From the NCBI GenBank assembly GCA_023678885.1, contig CM043005.1, positions 9,538,314 to 9,602,313 on the forward strand: a stretch of 64,000 bases of DNA. The letters run 5' to 3'. Every line of letters starts with the position of its first letter. The stretch's first letter is position 1. Positions 10,618 to 22,389 of this stretch are shown here, one piece after another. A program made the position numbers and the translations under genes. The DNA comes from Pogostemon cablin. Lineage: Eukaryota > Streptophyta > Magnoliopsida > Lamiales > Lamiaceae. Under the pieces are notes generated by a model. The model worked only from the letters and a program-made list of their open reading frames with translations, was not told the origin of the DNA and did not search any database.

Positions 10618-12198
10618 GTTCACTTCTTTTGTATTCTTGAAGAAGTATTTAGCATCAGCAAAGTAAGATTCAGCTTCAGTAAACGGCTTATCATCGCCGA
10701 ATACCCTTTTCACACTGTTGCCTTCACTATACTTGAAACACTGGTGTAATGTAGAAGGGACCACACCATTCTTGTGCAGCCATGGGCGCTCCGAATGCAT
10801 GTTGTATGAAGTTTTTGCGTCTATGACATGGAAGAGCACCGTTGATCTCATCTCATCAATCATCAAATCAAGAACAATCGTGCCGAGAGTCCTTTGCCCT
10901 TCATGATTGAACCCTTGGATCATCAATCGGCTATGATTGAATTCATCCACCGGTATCTCTAACTTTTTCAATATTCTTAAAGACAGGATGTTTACTGCTG
11001 AGCCTCCGTCAACAAGTATACGCTTTACTTGCAGCCCTTGCGTATAACCAGTTACAAATAGAGGTCGATTGTGAGGCTGTGAACCCAACAACATGTCTTT
11101 ATCTGTGAAGGTCACCTTCATAGAATAAGCTTTTTCCTTGTTCTCAACTCGTTCATCTTCATTGCCCTCCTCACTCACCGCATGACAAGAACCTTCATTG
11201 TGAACTTCTTTTATGGAAGCGAAGTTTGCGGCCGCTTCATCCTCCAACACAATCTTTCCCTCCTTAGCCAACTGCATGATCTTTTCCTTGAAGATGAAGC
11301 AATCATGAATGGGATGGCCCACCAATCTATGGTACTTGCAATATTTTGGGTCATTGGTTCGATTCGCTTCCTCTGGACGTTTCATTTCGGGGAGTTCGAT
11401 GAGTTTGTCTTTCATCAGATCATCAAATATGCCAGAAACATCAGAGTTCAGAAATGGATACTCTTTTTCTTGCATCTCCTTCAGGGTCAACCTTCTTTGC
11501 CCCCACTCTTGGGTAACTTGTTTTCCTTTATCTTTTTTGTCATCTCCATTCTTTCGAATCTTGACTGTAGCAGTGTTTATGGCCATTGATTCTTTATTGG
11601 AGTTTCTTGCATAAGGCTTGCCCCCTTTCTTGGCTTCTTGTCTGTCTCTGGACTTGTAAGAATCCGACACTGGTGAGTGTTTGATTCCACTGGCTGCCAT
11701 GCTCAATTCCATATCATGAGCTCTCGTAGCCAACTCCTCGAAAGTCTTTGGCTGAATCCCTTTGAGTATGTAGAGTAAATTCCACTCCATCCCTTGGATG
11801 CACATTTCGATAGCAGACTCTCCTGATAATCGGTCTTTGCAATTTAAACTCAAGTTTCTCCATCGATTGATATAATCAATCACAGGCTCGTCCTTCAATT
11901 GGCGAGTATTAGTTAGCTCAGTCATGCTAACAGTTCTCTTTGTGCTGTAGAAACGATTGAGGAATTCATGTTCCATTTGTGCCCAACTGTCGATGGACTC
12001 AGGCTGCAAGTCGATATACCAATCAAAGGCATTTCCTTTGAGAGAGTGGACGAATTGCCTCACCATATAGTCTTCATAAGTACCAGCATCATTGCACGTC
12101 TCAATGAAATGTGCCACATGCTGTCTGGGGTTTCCTTTGCCATCAAATTGCTGGAATTTAGGATGCTGATAACCAGGTGGTATCCTTAAGTTATTCAC
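10615..12198 (-). pseudogene. gag: Tat gag (main part) and protease
   Basis: The retrotransposon gag domain covers roughly residues 10-170 (FQQFDGKGNPRQHVAHFIET, DWYIDLQPESIDSWAQMEHE). It is followed by a basic linker, a Cys/His knuckle-like block (CKYHRLVGHPIHDC, about 11342-11293) and a protease with the active site ILVDGGSAVNILS (about 11025-10985), a DGGS variant of the usual D-T/S-G. Gag packages the RNA and protease cleaves the polyprotein. The real start is upstream: the N-terminal gag frame joins here by a one-base shift at an A-run (T-run on the plus strand, 12201-12206). A TGA at 10615-10617 ends the frame. Confidence 0.9.
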
Positions 12199-12799
12199 TC
12201 TTTTTTGTAAGGCTTAACATAAGTGACGGTAGGCTTGGCATTCTCTTCAAACCTTTCTTTTATTGTTCCAAGGATAATATCTTTGAGTTGATCCACTTGG
12301 AGCATTCCATCAGCCGAAAGTTGCACTCCTCTTTCAGTTTGCTCTTTTTCAGTAGTTTGGCGTTTTGTGAACTCTTCCACCTCACTCTCGTCCACAACTC
12401 CTTTTCCGTTTGCACGGCTAGTCTCCGCAATGTCTCTTTTTTCCATCAATTGGGAGATCTTGGTGTCTTGAGCTTCTATATGTTTCGTGAGCCCTTCGAT
12501 AGCTTTCATCATATTTGCTAATTGCTCCTCAATAGTTGTAGTGCCGGCCATCATTACCGGGGCTGCAATTGAGTCCGATGAAGAACTTGAGGATGAACGA
12601 GGGTGTGAGCATGCAGAATCTTCATCATTATCCTCTTTCATGGGTAGCTGTTTTCTTGAAGCCATTTCAACCGAAAAGTTAGAGCCGGAGGAGGCCTCTG
12701 ACTGAGCTTTCATCGACATACTCCTTGTAACAACAGCAACTTGTTCACTCAACGAGGCGGAGAGCTTGGAGGCAGAAGTCCTTCCTACTGTGATCTTGA
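12195..12799 (-). pseudogene. gag: Tat gag, N-terminal segment, cut from its start codon by the copia insertion
   Basis: The frame encodes a low-complexity gag N-terminus with a Ser-rich run (HPRSSSSSSSDS) and a helical region (EEQLANMMKAIEGLTKHIEA), then TVTYVKPYKK, where it runs out of frame. Upstream it stays open to 12799, the edge of the nested copia element. It resumes beyond that element at 28834, where an ATG (28843-28841) gives the start MTPVK; the K codon and one flanking base make up the CTTGA target duplication. So only the first few codons lie on the far side of the insertion. Confidence 0.85.
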
Positions 12800-13790
12800 T
12801 GTTGGCGTTCGATCATTTGGTTAACGTGAACCGTTAGCATACCATGCATTTCTAATACAGCGGAAGCAATAAATCATAGAAACGATTACCGTTCACCAGG
12901 GTATGTTGATGAAGATTAATTTTCGCAGGCAGCCTGCGCAGTCCCACGAGAATGGCCATAACTTCCTCGTCTGATATCGGAATTGAGTGATCTTTACGTA
13001 CAGACGATCCTCTCTTCGACGGCTTTCCGTCAGTATATTGATCATCAAATTCTGAGCACTTTACGAATTTATAAAAATTTCGCAAGGTCGCGAACAGCAG
13101 CAGCAAACTACCTTCTGATCTTCTGCTGTATGTCCCAAGTCCGATCTCGACGTCGTGTGGGCGACGATCTACGAGACCTCCTCAATCTGCTCTCAACCCT
13201 CATCACACGTGAATAATCAATTAGATTAGGGTTCCAGATAAGTTGAGGTGACTTATATACATGGGCTACAGCAGGGACCAGGAGGAGAAATTGGGTTGGG
13301 CCTCCGTTGGGCTTAAGTATCCAAGCTTAGTCCAAAGCTTATACTTAAGTCCAATAATAATAATATATTCCACTAAAATATTATTATTGCACTACCGTAC
13401 CAATCCCAAAATTACGTTTTGGGCTCCTTCTTATTATGAGTCCATTAGTCTCCCCATGTTTAAGATATACAATGTCCATTAATTAATTAAGTTACTGACA
13501 ACCCAATTAATTAATATCTCATCCAAGAGTAGTACCACTCAACCTTATTATCATGCCGGAATAAATTCCACTTGCAGGGTTTACATGATAATCCTTATGA
13601 GCTCCTCAAGGGGACATCATCAACCTATGATGGACACGGATTCCTTCTACAATCAACAGCACACCATAGAGACAACACTATTTCCCAACTCATCGAGTTT
13701 GTTGATTTAATTACATGTAAATCTCACCCATTGATGAATCAAAGAAATACATACTGCCCTACGTGTCGAGGTTATTGTATAGGGATTAAG
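12800..13790 (-). repeat. 3' LTR of the outer copia element, first part
   Basis: This is the left part of the LTR up to the insertion point of the inner element at GGGATTAAG. Its continuation is 21831-22225. Several small differences from 27479-28828 are concentrated in the first 60 bases. Confidence 0.9.
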
Positions 13791-14993
13791 TGTTGGCAAT
13801 TGGATCGTGTGGTTCAAACGTGATCGTTAGGTTTCCAGGCAAACAATTAGCGGAAGCGATTAATAAACTGTTTACCGTACTTCTGGGTTGGTGTAGAGGT
13901 TGATCGTTGCAGAGAACCACCTCTCGATCTTCTGCTGTATGTCCCAAGTGTGATCCTGCTGTTGTGTGGGCAACAGTCTGCAGGATCTCTCAATCTGCTT
14001 CTCTTCCCTTCTCTCACCAAAAGAGGCGCAGGAATAATCTGAGGGTTCCAGGAAGCTGAGTTCACTTATATATTGGGCTACAGCAGGGACCAGGAGGAGA
14101 AATTGGGCTGGGCCTCAATTGAATTTAATTAACCAAACTTAGCCCAAAGCTTTTAATTAAATCCAACAATAATAATATAGTCCACTAAAATATTATTACT
14201 GCACTACCCGTCCAATCCCAAAATTATGTTCTGGGCTCCTTCTTATTATAAGCCCGATAGTCTCCCCATGTTTAAGATATTCAATGTCCATTAATTAATT
14301 AAGTTACTGACAACTCAAATTAATTAATATCTCATCCGAGAGTAGTACCACTCAACCTTATTATCATGCCGGAAATTAATCCACTTGCAAGATTTACATG
14401 ATAAACCTTATGAGCTCCTCAAGGGGACATCATCAACCTATGACGGACATGGATTCCTTCTACAATCAACAGCACACCATAGATACAACACTACTTCCCA
14501 ACTCACCGAGTTTGTTGATTTAATACCAATAAATCTCACCCATTGATGAATCAAATAAATACATACTGCCCTACGTGTCGAGGTTATTGTATAGGGATTA
14601 AGAGCACGAACTTCCATAATAACAGAGATCAAGTTCTTCTATAAGCCAGTATAAGTCGAACGATCTCAGGCGGTCCTGCTCAATACACACGAGTGCACTA
14701 ATGTGATTCTATAGCCAAGACAAGCTAATACCGAATCACACTACAACCATACCGATAGAGAGTCCCCGTCTATCTCGGTTGTGAGCATCTGTTTATACTT
14801 TATAAGGAAACCGATAATATGATCTTCCGCGTGTTGTCGCACAACATATTATCTACAGTATAAAGTAAGTGGACTATTGCATCATGCATATAAATAAATT
14901 ATAAGATGCAATCATTTGATCAATGATTCTCAATTCAAATATTGTTATGACATTGTTCATACTAAAGCTAGACTTTTAGTATACAATCCAACA
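13791..14993 (-). repeat. 3' LTR of the inner copia element (1203 bp)
   Basis: It is nearly identical to 20624-21825. It ends CAATCCAACA next to ATCTCCCACTT, the complement of a polypurine tract (AAGTGGGAGAT on the minus strand). Confidence 0.93.
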
Positions 14994-15155
14994 ATCTCCC
15001 ACTTATACTAAAAGACTATGCTGTCATGTCTTCTGCCATACATCTGATTCCTACTCCCACTACACGACCATTAAAAACTCTCGCCTTAAGGTCCTTGTAA
15101 ATGGTTTACTAGGTCATCATCCGATGCAATCTAGGCGACAACAACCTTCCCCTCA

Positions 15156-17906
15156 TCATACGATTTCTCGTAACAGGTGGTACTCGCGCTCCATGTGTTT
15201 AATTGCCTTATGGACTTGTGATTTCTTCAAGTTTGCAACTGCACCAATATCATCAATGTAAATTGTGATTACCTTGGGCAAACTTAGAAACACTTCAAAG
15301 TCCATCATGAAGTCTCTAGAGTCATATAGATACTTTGGCTGCCTCATAGGCTCCAATTCATCATCTTTCCATGATGGAGTCCGGAGTCTGAAATATATTT
15401 CTATATAACACTCCTCCACATTATGACTCTACTTCCTAAGATTAAACACATAACCTTTGAGGAGAATTTACTGCCGTCCAATCCGACTAAAAAATCCGAA
15501 TCTACGTAATCCATAAGAAGCAGTGAATCTGTCCAGTAAGTCCACATATAATTTCCAGTCCTTCTCAGGCACTTTATAAATGTCTTACCACAGTTCATCA
15601 TTCTTGTTCCGGGTTACGTTGATACCCACTGTTCATGCATTCAGCAAAACAGATATCCAACATCGTTCATAGCATTCCTTAGATTAAGCTTCCTTATTTG
15701 ACGAAGCATAAGGAACCGCTTTTATCCTCTTTATCTTCTTCTTGTGTCTCAAAGACACATTCACTTAGATAAATTTACATGCTAAACGAGTATGAACTGT
15801 ATCATTTTATGAAACTTGAGATAAGCATAATATCCTTTCTTGTGATCCGTATTACCGTGATCAAAAGGATATATTTTGCCTTTCTTAAGTCCTTCATATC
15901 TACCGCTTTATTAACCGTACCCATACGCCCGATAATACTCTTTCATTGTCTCCAATGAGCAAGATACTATCTACGTATAGTACAAAAAACACCACCACGT
16001 TTCCGTCACTCTTTACAATACACAAGACTCATCCGCTCATTGATTTAAATCCATGCCACTGGATTATCTAATAAAAACAGATGCTTCACGATCTTAAAAC
16101 TTGCTTTAGTCCATCGCTGGACACTTTTAAGCTTACTATCAAAATGCTCTTAGTACTTTGCAATGAATTACTCTGGTTGCTTCACATAGATGTTTTCCTC
16201 AAGACTTCCAATCAGGAAAGCTGTCTTGACATCTATTTGCTGTCCCTCATAATTTAATATGAGCAGCAATAAATAAAAGAATCCGGATCAATTTAAGCAT
16301 AGCTACCAGCGAATATGTTCCCTCATAATCGAACCATTTCTTTCTGAGTACATCTTTTCGCAACAAGCTTTGCTTCCAAGATTTTCACCTTTCCGTATGA
16401 TCCTCTTTTATTTCTTATGACCACTTGCAATGGTTTTTACACCATTTTAGTGATCTTTCAAGCTCCAGACTTAATTTAGAATCCGTAGATTCTATTTCAA
16501 CATTCATTGCAACTTACTAAGATTCCGCATTTTCATCTTGTAGTGCTACGTCATATCCGTGGGACAATACCATGTTTACTAGGGATCAAGTCTCACGACT
16601 CTCCCAAAACATATATTTATGGGTTGTCATACAACCCTCCCACTACGACAAGGCACTACATGTAATTGTGTATCAGACGTGACACGCGTTGCAGTTTACC
16701 TTGTGGTATATCCTCTTGTACACTTGGTACTAATACTTTGTGTTTTCCTCTCACTACCTTTAGAACAACTTATACATGGGCTTGTGATTTATTACATAGT
16801 CCTTTTCCAAAAATCTGGTGTTTGTGTTAACAGTCACCCTTCGATCTTTTGGACTAAATAAATCACTCTTCATTTTTATAGGATATCCCATATACAGACA
16901 AACGTTTCACGAATTACTGTATCTAGGGCATGTCCATAAAATGAATTTAATTATTCTAAATAATTCATCATCTATCTAATCATAATCATAAGAGCCTTAT
17001 ACCTTCTACCCACCACACCATTCAGCTGGGGCATGCCCGGTGTAGTCAACTTGAGATTTAATCTCAACTTCTGATTATTAGTTCCTAACTATCCCAAGAG
17101 GTTTTCATCATCACGATTGGATCGTAATGATATGATATATTTTCCATGACGCTCACCGTACCAGCCTTACAGTTCTTGAATTAATCCAAGAACTTAGACA
17201 TGCAGTGCATCATATAAATATATTGGTTTCCAGAATAATCTTCGAATATTCATAACCACCTCTCGCCTGGATAATATTAGGTTCGCTTGAATCAGAATGA
17301 ACTAATTCCAACATATATATCTTTGGCTCTACACCCCACAGCCTTGAAAAGGCAGATAATCATTTTTACTTCTAAGCAAGACTCGCAAGTCCGATAGTTT
17401 CCACTTCAGATAAACCTTACGGTCTATCGGCTATCAACTTTTGAATCCTACTCAAGTAAAATGAATTAGTCATAGACGCCAAATGTATGTTTAGTTCATT
17501 TTCGAAGGTTCCTTTCTCTTACTTATATTAGAAGATGCATTATTTAACTACCTTTTATTGCATCGGTGGGATGTGCATGATTCAAGAGTATCCAAATTAT
17601 CCACCAACGTACTTTAACGGATTATAGCCTCATTCCTCATTTCTATGACCATGTCATTTAAATGAAATGAAGTATCCATCCGTTAATGCATAGAAACCGA
17701 AATTAAATTCTTTCTATGAAACGTACGTAAAGACAATTTCTCATAATCAATCGTTTATTCTTATCATGAGATAAATAAACAACTCCCACTGCAATAGCCA
17801 CTACCTTTGTAGTTTTACCCATGTTATTAAAAATCTTATTCTTACTTAGTGATAAACATTTAGTGATTCCAGTATCTACATACTTCGTATCAGTAGATGC
17901 CATCAC
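15156..17906 (-). pseudogene. Decayed copia pol of the inner element
   Basis: Traces appear in the correct order on the minus strand. There is an RNase H end with AVANLKKSQVHKAIKHMERE (15156-15250), an RT trace YVDSILLIGDNE (about 15945-15985), a DVKTAFLIGS-like block (about 16200-16240) and an integrase trace PQLNGVVGRRYKALMIMIR (about 16975-17035). A protease-like block with YVDTGITKC and NCLYVRFIERI spans 17906-17703. The YVDD box has the same Asp-to-Ser change as the outer element, and the integrase glutamate reads glycine. Stops and shifts interrupt every domain. Confidence 0.75.
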
Positions 17907-17909
17907 TAA

Positions 17910-19180
17910 TCATGTTTAAACCATTAGTAAATAAGATATTAACCTTGTTCAGATCATGATGAAAATTGGCTTTCTTTTGCCACATGTTTTGTTAGAAGTT
18001 TCCCACCATATACAGCCTTTCGTATTTCAGGTAGAACTTTCTCAAAACATCCAGGAAAATTGTGAAGAATAAATTGATTTTAGGTTTCCCTTTCAATTTC
18101 TATTCCAAGCTCTTCCAATTCATTCATCAATTCAACCATGATCTTCTGCCTTTTAATTTACTCAAGTATCCGAAGAGTTACATAAGACCATCATATTTCT
18201 ATGAACCTCTCATCTCTTCACTAGAGACTTTAATAGGCATCATGAGACGTCCTTTGTGAGAATACACATGTATTTTCTTAAGCAGTAATTTTAAAAAACC
18301 AAGATTCTTTTCTAATCATTTAATATGGACGAGTAAATATAATGTCTTTTAGTTAACAATTAGTGAAATAAAACCATTCGAAATTTAGAGAATCACAAAT
18401 AAATATTTCCGATCAAATCTTCGAATTTTATTCTTTTATATTGATTCCCTCAAAACAATATAAAAAAAATTCACCGACATCTCAAGCACCGTGAGTTTGC
18501 AAGCCACGTTAGGATGGACGTTTACAAACCCGAACATTTACAAGAGAAGGTTTTACCCATTAATTTCATTTGTCAATCTAACTTTATGACAAAATAATTA
18601 ATAGTCGGTTCCTCTTTAGCCATGCAAATAATAGCAGTGACTCCGTTGGGGAGGATACTAATTATTCACATCTAAGTGTACACCATTATTTGATCCCAAG
18701 TCCGCTGCCCAAACTTATGTGCCTTACTGTTAGAGAAGTACACACGCGCTCAGATAACTTTCTACAACCATCAATTATATAAGTTTGTACTAGTGAACCG
18801 CATATAAGCTCATCCGTTAGGGAGGAAGGCACTATAGCCAACGCGCAAGTCCATATGCATCACATTACAAACAATAATTATTTAAAGAAGTTTGTACCAG
18901 TGATCCGTGAATAAACTCATCCGTTAGGGAGGAAGGCTCTAATGCCAACGCGCAAGTTTACTCACATCACTTACAAACCAATAATGGAGGCCGCGGGAAT
19001 TAATTACCAATCCCCTCTCTCACTTAGTTATTTAACACTGAGGGTTTTAACATGCATATAATATTCCGAAATAAAATATACAACTTAGCATGCTTCTATT
19101 AACAGCAATTTAAGTAAATAAATCACATAGAGCATGCCTATCACATATACAACAATAATTGACAATTAAATCAATTAATC
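17910..19180 (-). other. Gag-region remains of the inner copia element, no open frame
   Basis: The stretch aligns with 25140-26300 of the outer element but no gag frame survives. A diverged repeat pair sits at about 18780-18960 (GTTAGGGAGGAAGGC within each copy). No other feature is seen. Confidence 0.5.
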
Positions 19181-19639
19181 AGTTATATAACATTAATTAA
19201 TTGTATAAATAGTGGATCAATTAATTTGGGCCCAAGATCAACAAATAAGCACAAAATGAGCAGCAAACTAAATTAATTAATCAAGGCCATTGTCCATGAC
19301 TCATAATCTTAGCCCAAAACCAAATTAAATCCACCAAGCCCACTAGCAAAAAATTAGCCTTATTAATAAACAACTAATTTATCATGCTTGGCCCATTACC
19401 CACAATTAATTAAATACAGCCCAGCAGCCCATAACCATTTTAATTAAAATTAGGCCCAACAGCCCAAAACTAAATTAAAAAATGAGCAGTCTTACAGGGA
19501 GCCCAAAACCAATTAAATTGAGCCTATTAGGCAACCCCACAAGAATAATCTGGGCCAACAGTCCTTATAAAAATAAAAGGCCCAACATATTAAAAGGCCC
19601 AACAGCAAAATAGAGCCCAAGCCAAACTTGCTGCCCTAA

Positions 19640-20290
19640 TCACAGTCGCCGCCTGCCCTCACTGCCGATCGTCCCCGTCAGCCGCCAGTGACGCACGGTG
19701 ATCTAGATCTGCCCGCACCAGTCGCGCAACGTATAACCGGCGCCGCTGCCCTCGGCAATCGTGCCGCCAGCCACCGGAGATGCGCTTCCAGCTGGCTGCC
19801 GTGAAGCTCCCAGTTGCGCCCCGCTGTCTCCGACGCCGCATCTGCATCAGCCGTGACCTGCAGCCGCTCCGACAGCTGCCGACACTTGCAGCCTCTTGAC
19901 GACAAAATAGCGCATCAGATCTGTGTCGATCTTGCCCGATCCGACTGGATCTGCCTCCTGACCGCTCGAGAACAAGCCTGAACGCCGGTCTGAAGGTACC
20001 GCTCCACATCAAGCCTCGCCGTCGTCATCAGCCAGCCACGCCAATCTGCAGATCCGACAAAGTCCAATCGCCCCCGGCGCAGGCTGTAGAGTCTCCAGCT
20101 ATCGATTCCAACAACCGACAGCCCTGAACTTTCCCTTTAATCTGCAGCCTTCGACAATCTTCTAGTGACATACTGCCAGACTTCCGACAGCGCCGCAAAT
20201 CCAGCGGGTTGGCACTGCCATTTCTCACTCAGCCGTCGTCGTTTGGTATGGCCGTGCAGCGTTGAACCCGCACGCGATTTTCACCAGTTG
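19640..20290 (-). other. GC-rich leader of the inner copia element
   Basis: This GC-rich block, next to an AT-rich block with many GGGCC/GGGCTT complements (19200-19640), lies between PBS and gag. It is open in several frames by composition only; the predicted peptides are Arg/Ala/Gly-rich without motifs. No corresponding block exists in the outer element, so leaders have been exchanged or replaced within the family. Confidence 0.5.
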
Positions 20291-20609
20291 GGTTGAGCGT
20301 GTTCTCCCATCAACCGATCGTTCAGCCCATTGACGATCAGGATTGTAGATCATCCTCTCATCGTCGTTTTACAGAGATGTAACAATCGTGTGTGTGAGTG
20401 TGAGTCACTCGTATAAACAGTAACAAGAACACACAGCAATAGACAGGGTTTCATGAATAAACAAAATTATACAAACCCTTATATCATGCTTTCTATTGAT
20501 AATTGAAACACGAGAAGGAAAAAAAATTGTGATCACATCTAGATCATTCACATAATCATATAATCACAATAACCCTAACCAACGTCTCACGTCTCACCAC
20601 GAAACAAAC

Positions 20610-20623
20610 GCTCTGATACCAAT
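20610..20623 (-). other. PBS of the inner copia element
   Basis: The minus strand reads ATTGGTATCAGAGC, containing the standard initiator tRNA-Met complement TGGTATCAGAGC, directly after the LTR. Confidence 0.92.
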
Positions 20624-21825
20624 TGTTGGCAATTGGATCGTGTGGTTCAAACGTGATCGTTAGGTTTCCAGGCAAACAATTAGCGGAAGCGATTAATAAA
20701 CTGTTTACCGTACTTCTGGGTTGGTGTAGAGGTTGATCGTTGCAGAGAACCACCTCTCGATCTTCTGCTGTATGTCCCAAGTGTGATCCTGCTGTTGTGT
20801 GGGCAACAGTCTGTAGGATCTCTCAATCTGCTTCTCTTCCCTTCTCTCACCAAAAGAGGCGCAGGAATAATTTGAGGGTTCCAGGAAGCTGAGTTCACTT
20901 ATATATTGGGCTACAGCAGGGACCAGGAGGAGAAATTAGGCTGGGCCTCAATTGAATTTAATTAACCAAACTTAGCCCAAAGCTTTTAATTAAATCCAAC
21001 AATAATAATATAGTCCACTAAAATATTATTACTGCACTACCCGTCCAATCCCAAAATTATGTTCTGGGCTCCTTCTTATTATAAGCCCGATAGTCTCCCC
21101 ATGTTTAAGATATTCAATGTCCATTAATTAATTAAGTTACTGACAACTCAAATTAATTAATATCTCATCCGAGAGTAGTACCACTCAACCTTATTATCAT
21201 GCCGGAAATTAATCCACTTGCAAGATTTACATGATAAACCTTATGAGCTCCTCAAGGGGACATCATCAACCTATGACGGACATGGATTCCTTCTACAATC
21301 AACAGCACACCATAGATACAGCACTACTTCCCAACTCACCGAGTTTGTTGATTTAATACCAATAAATCTCACCCATTGATGAATCAAAGAAATACATACT
21401 GCCCTACGTGTCGAGGTTATTGTATAGGGATTAAGAGCACGACTTCCATAATAACAGAGATCAAGTTCTTCTATAAGCCAGTATAAGTCGAACGATCTCA
21501 GGAGGTCCTGCTCAATACACACGAGTGCACTAATGTGATTCTATAGCCAAGACAAGCTAATACCGAATCACACTACAACCATACCGATAGAGAGTCCCCG
21601 TCTATCTCGGTTGTGAGCATCTGTTTATACTTTATAAGGAAACCGATAATATGATCTTCCGCGTGTTGTCGCACAACATATTATCTACAGTATAAAGTAA
21701 GTGGACTATTGCATCATGCATATAAATAAATTATAAGATGCAATCATTTGATCAATGATTCTCAATTCAAATATTGTTATGACATTGTTCATACTAAAGC
21801 TAGACTTTTAGTATACAATCCAACA
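20624..21825 (-). repeat. 5' LTR of the inner copia element (1202 bp)
   Basis: Differences from the other LTR seen by eye include CTGTAGG for CTGCAGG, AATTTGAGG for AATCTGAGG, AATTAGGC for AATTGGGC, one missing A in GCACGACTTCC, and three others. The start abuts the PBS. Confidence 0.93.
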
Positions 21826-22225
21826 TTAAGAGCACGAACTTCCATAATAACTGAGATCAAGTTCTCCTATAAGTCAGTATAAGTCAAACGATCTCAAGCA
21901 GTCCTGCTCAATAAACACAAGTGCACTAGTGTGATTCTATAGCCAAGACAAGCTAATACCAAACCACACTACAACCATCCCGATAGAGAGTCCCCGTCTA
22001 TCTCGGTTGTGAGCATCTATTTATACTTTATAAGAAAACCGATAATATGATCTTCCGCGTGTTGTCGCACAACATATTATCTACAGTATAAAGTAAGTGG
22101 ACTATTGCATCGAACATATAAATAAATTATAAGATGCAATCATTTGATCATATGATTCTCATTTCAAATTAATTGTTATAACATTGTTCATACAAAAAGC
22201 TAGACTTTTAGTATACAATCCAACA
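21826..22225 (-). repeat. 3' LTR of the outer copia element, second part
   Basis: It begins with the second copy of the TTAAG target duplication of the inner element and continues AGCACGAACTTCC exactly as the intact LTR does at 28458 onward. It ends CAATCCAACA at 22225, directly beside the polypurine tract. Confidence 0.92.
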
Positions 22226-22389
22226 ATCTCCCACTTATACTAAAAGACTATGCTGTCATGTCTTCTGCCATACATCTGATTTCCACTCCCACTACACGAC
22301 CATCAAAAGCTCTCGCCTTAAGGTCCTTGTAAATGGATTTACTAGGTTATCATCCGATGCAATCTAGGTGACAACAACCTTCCCCTCAT

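Larger units (their letters stand above)
13791..21825 (-). mobile_element. Inner Ty1/copia element, young LTRs but dead pol
   Basis: The element starts TGTTGGCAATTGG at 13791, ends CAATCCAACA at 21825 and is flanked by TTAAG (13786-13790 and 21826-21830). LTRs are 13791-14993 and 20624-21825 and differ at only about seven positions by eye. The PBS (20610-20623) perfectly matches the initiator-Met type, and a polypurine tract sits at 14994-15004. Orientation is minus. The interior contains the same decayed pol as the outer element. It belongs to the same family, since LTRs and interior are clearly homologous, but the leader differs. Confidence 0.93.

Noticed and set aside
12195..12206. Programmed frameshift in Tat gag
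   Set aside because: The shift lies at a homopolymer inside a decayed copy with other lesions; plain deletion is more likely, though the run is slippery.
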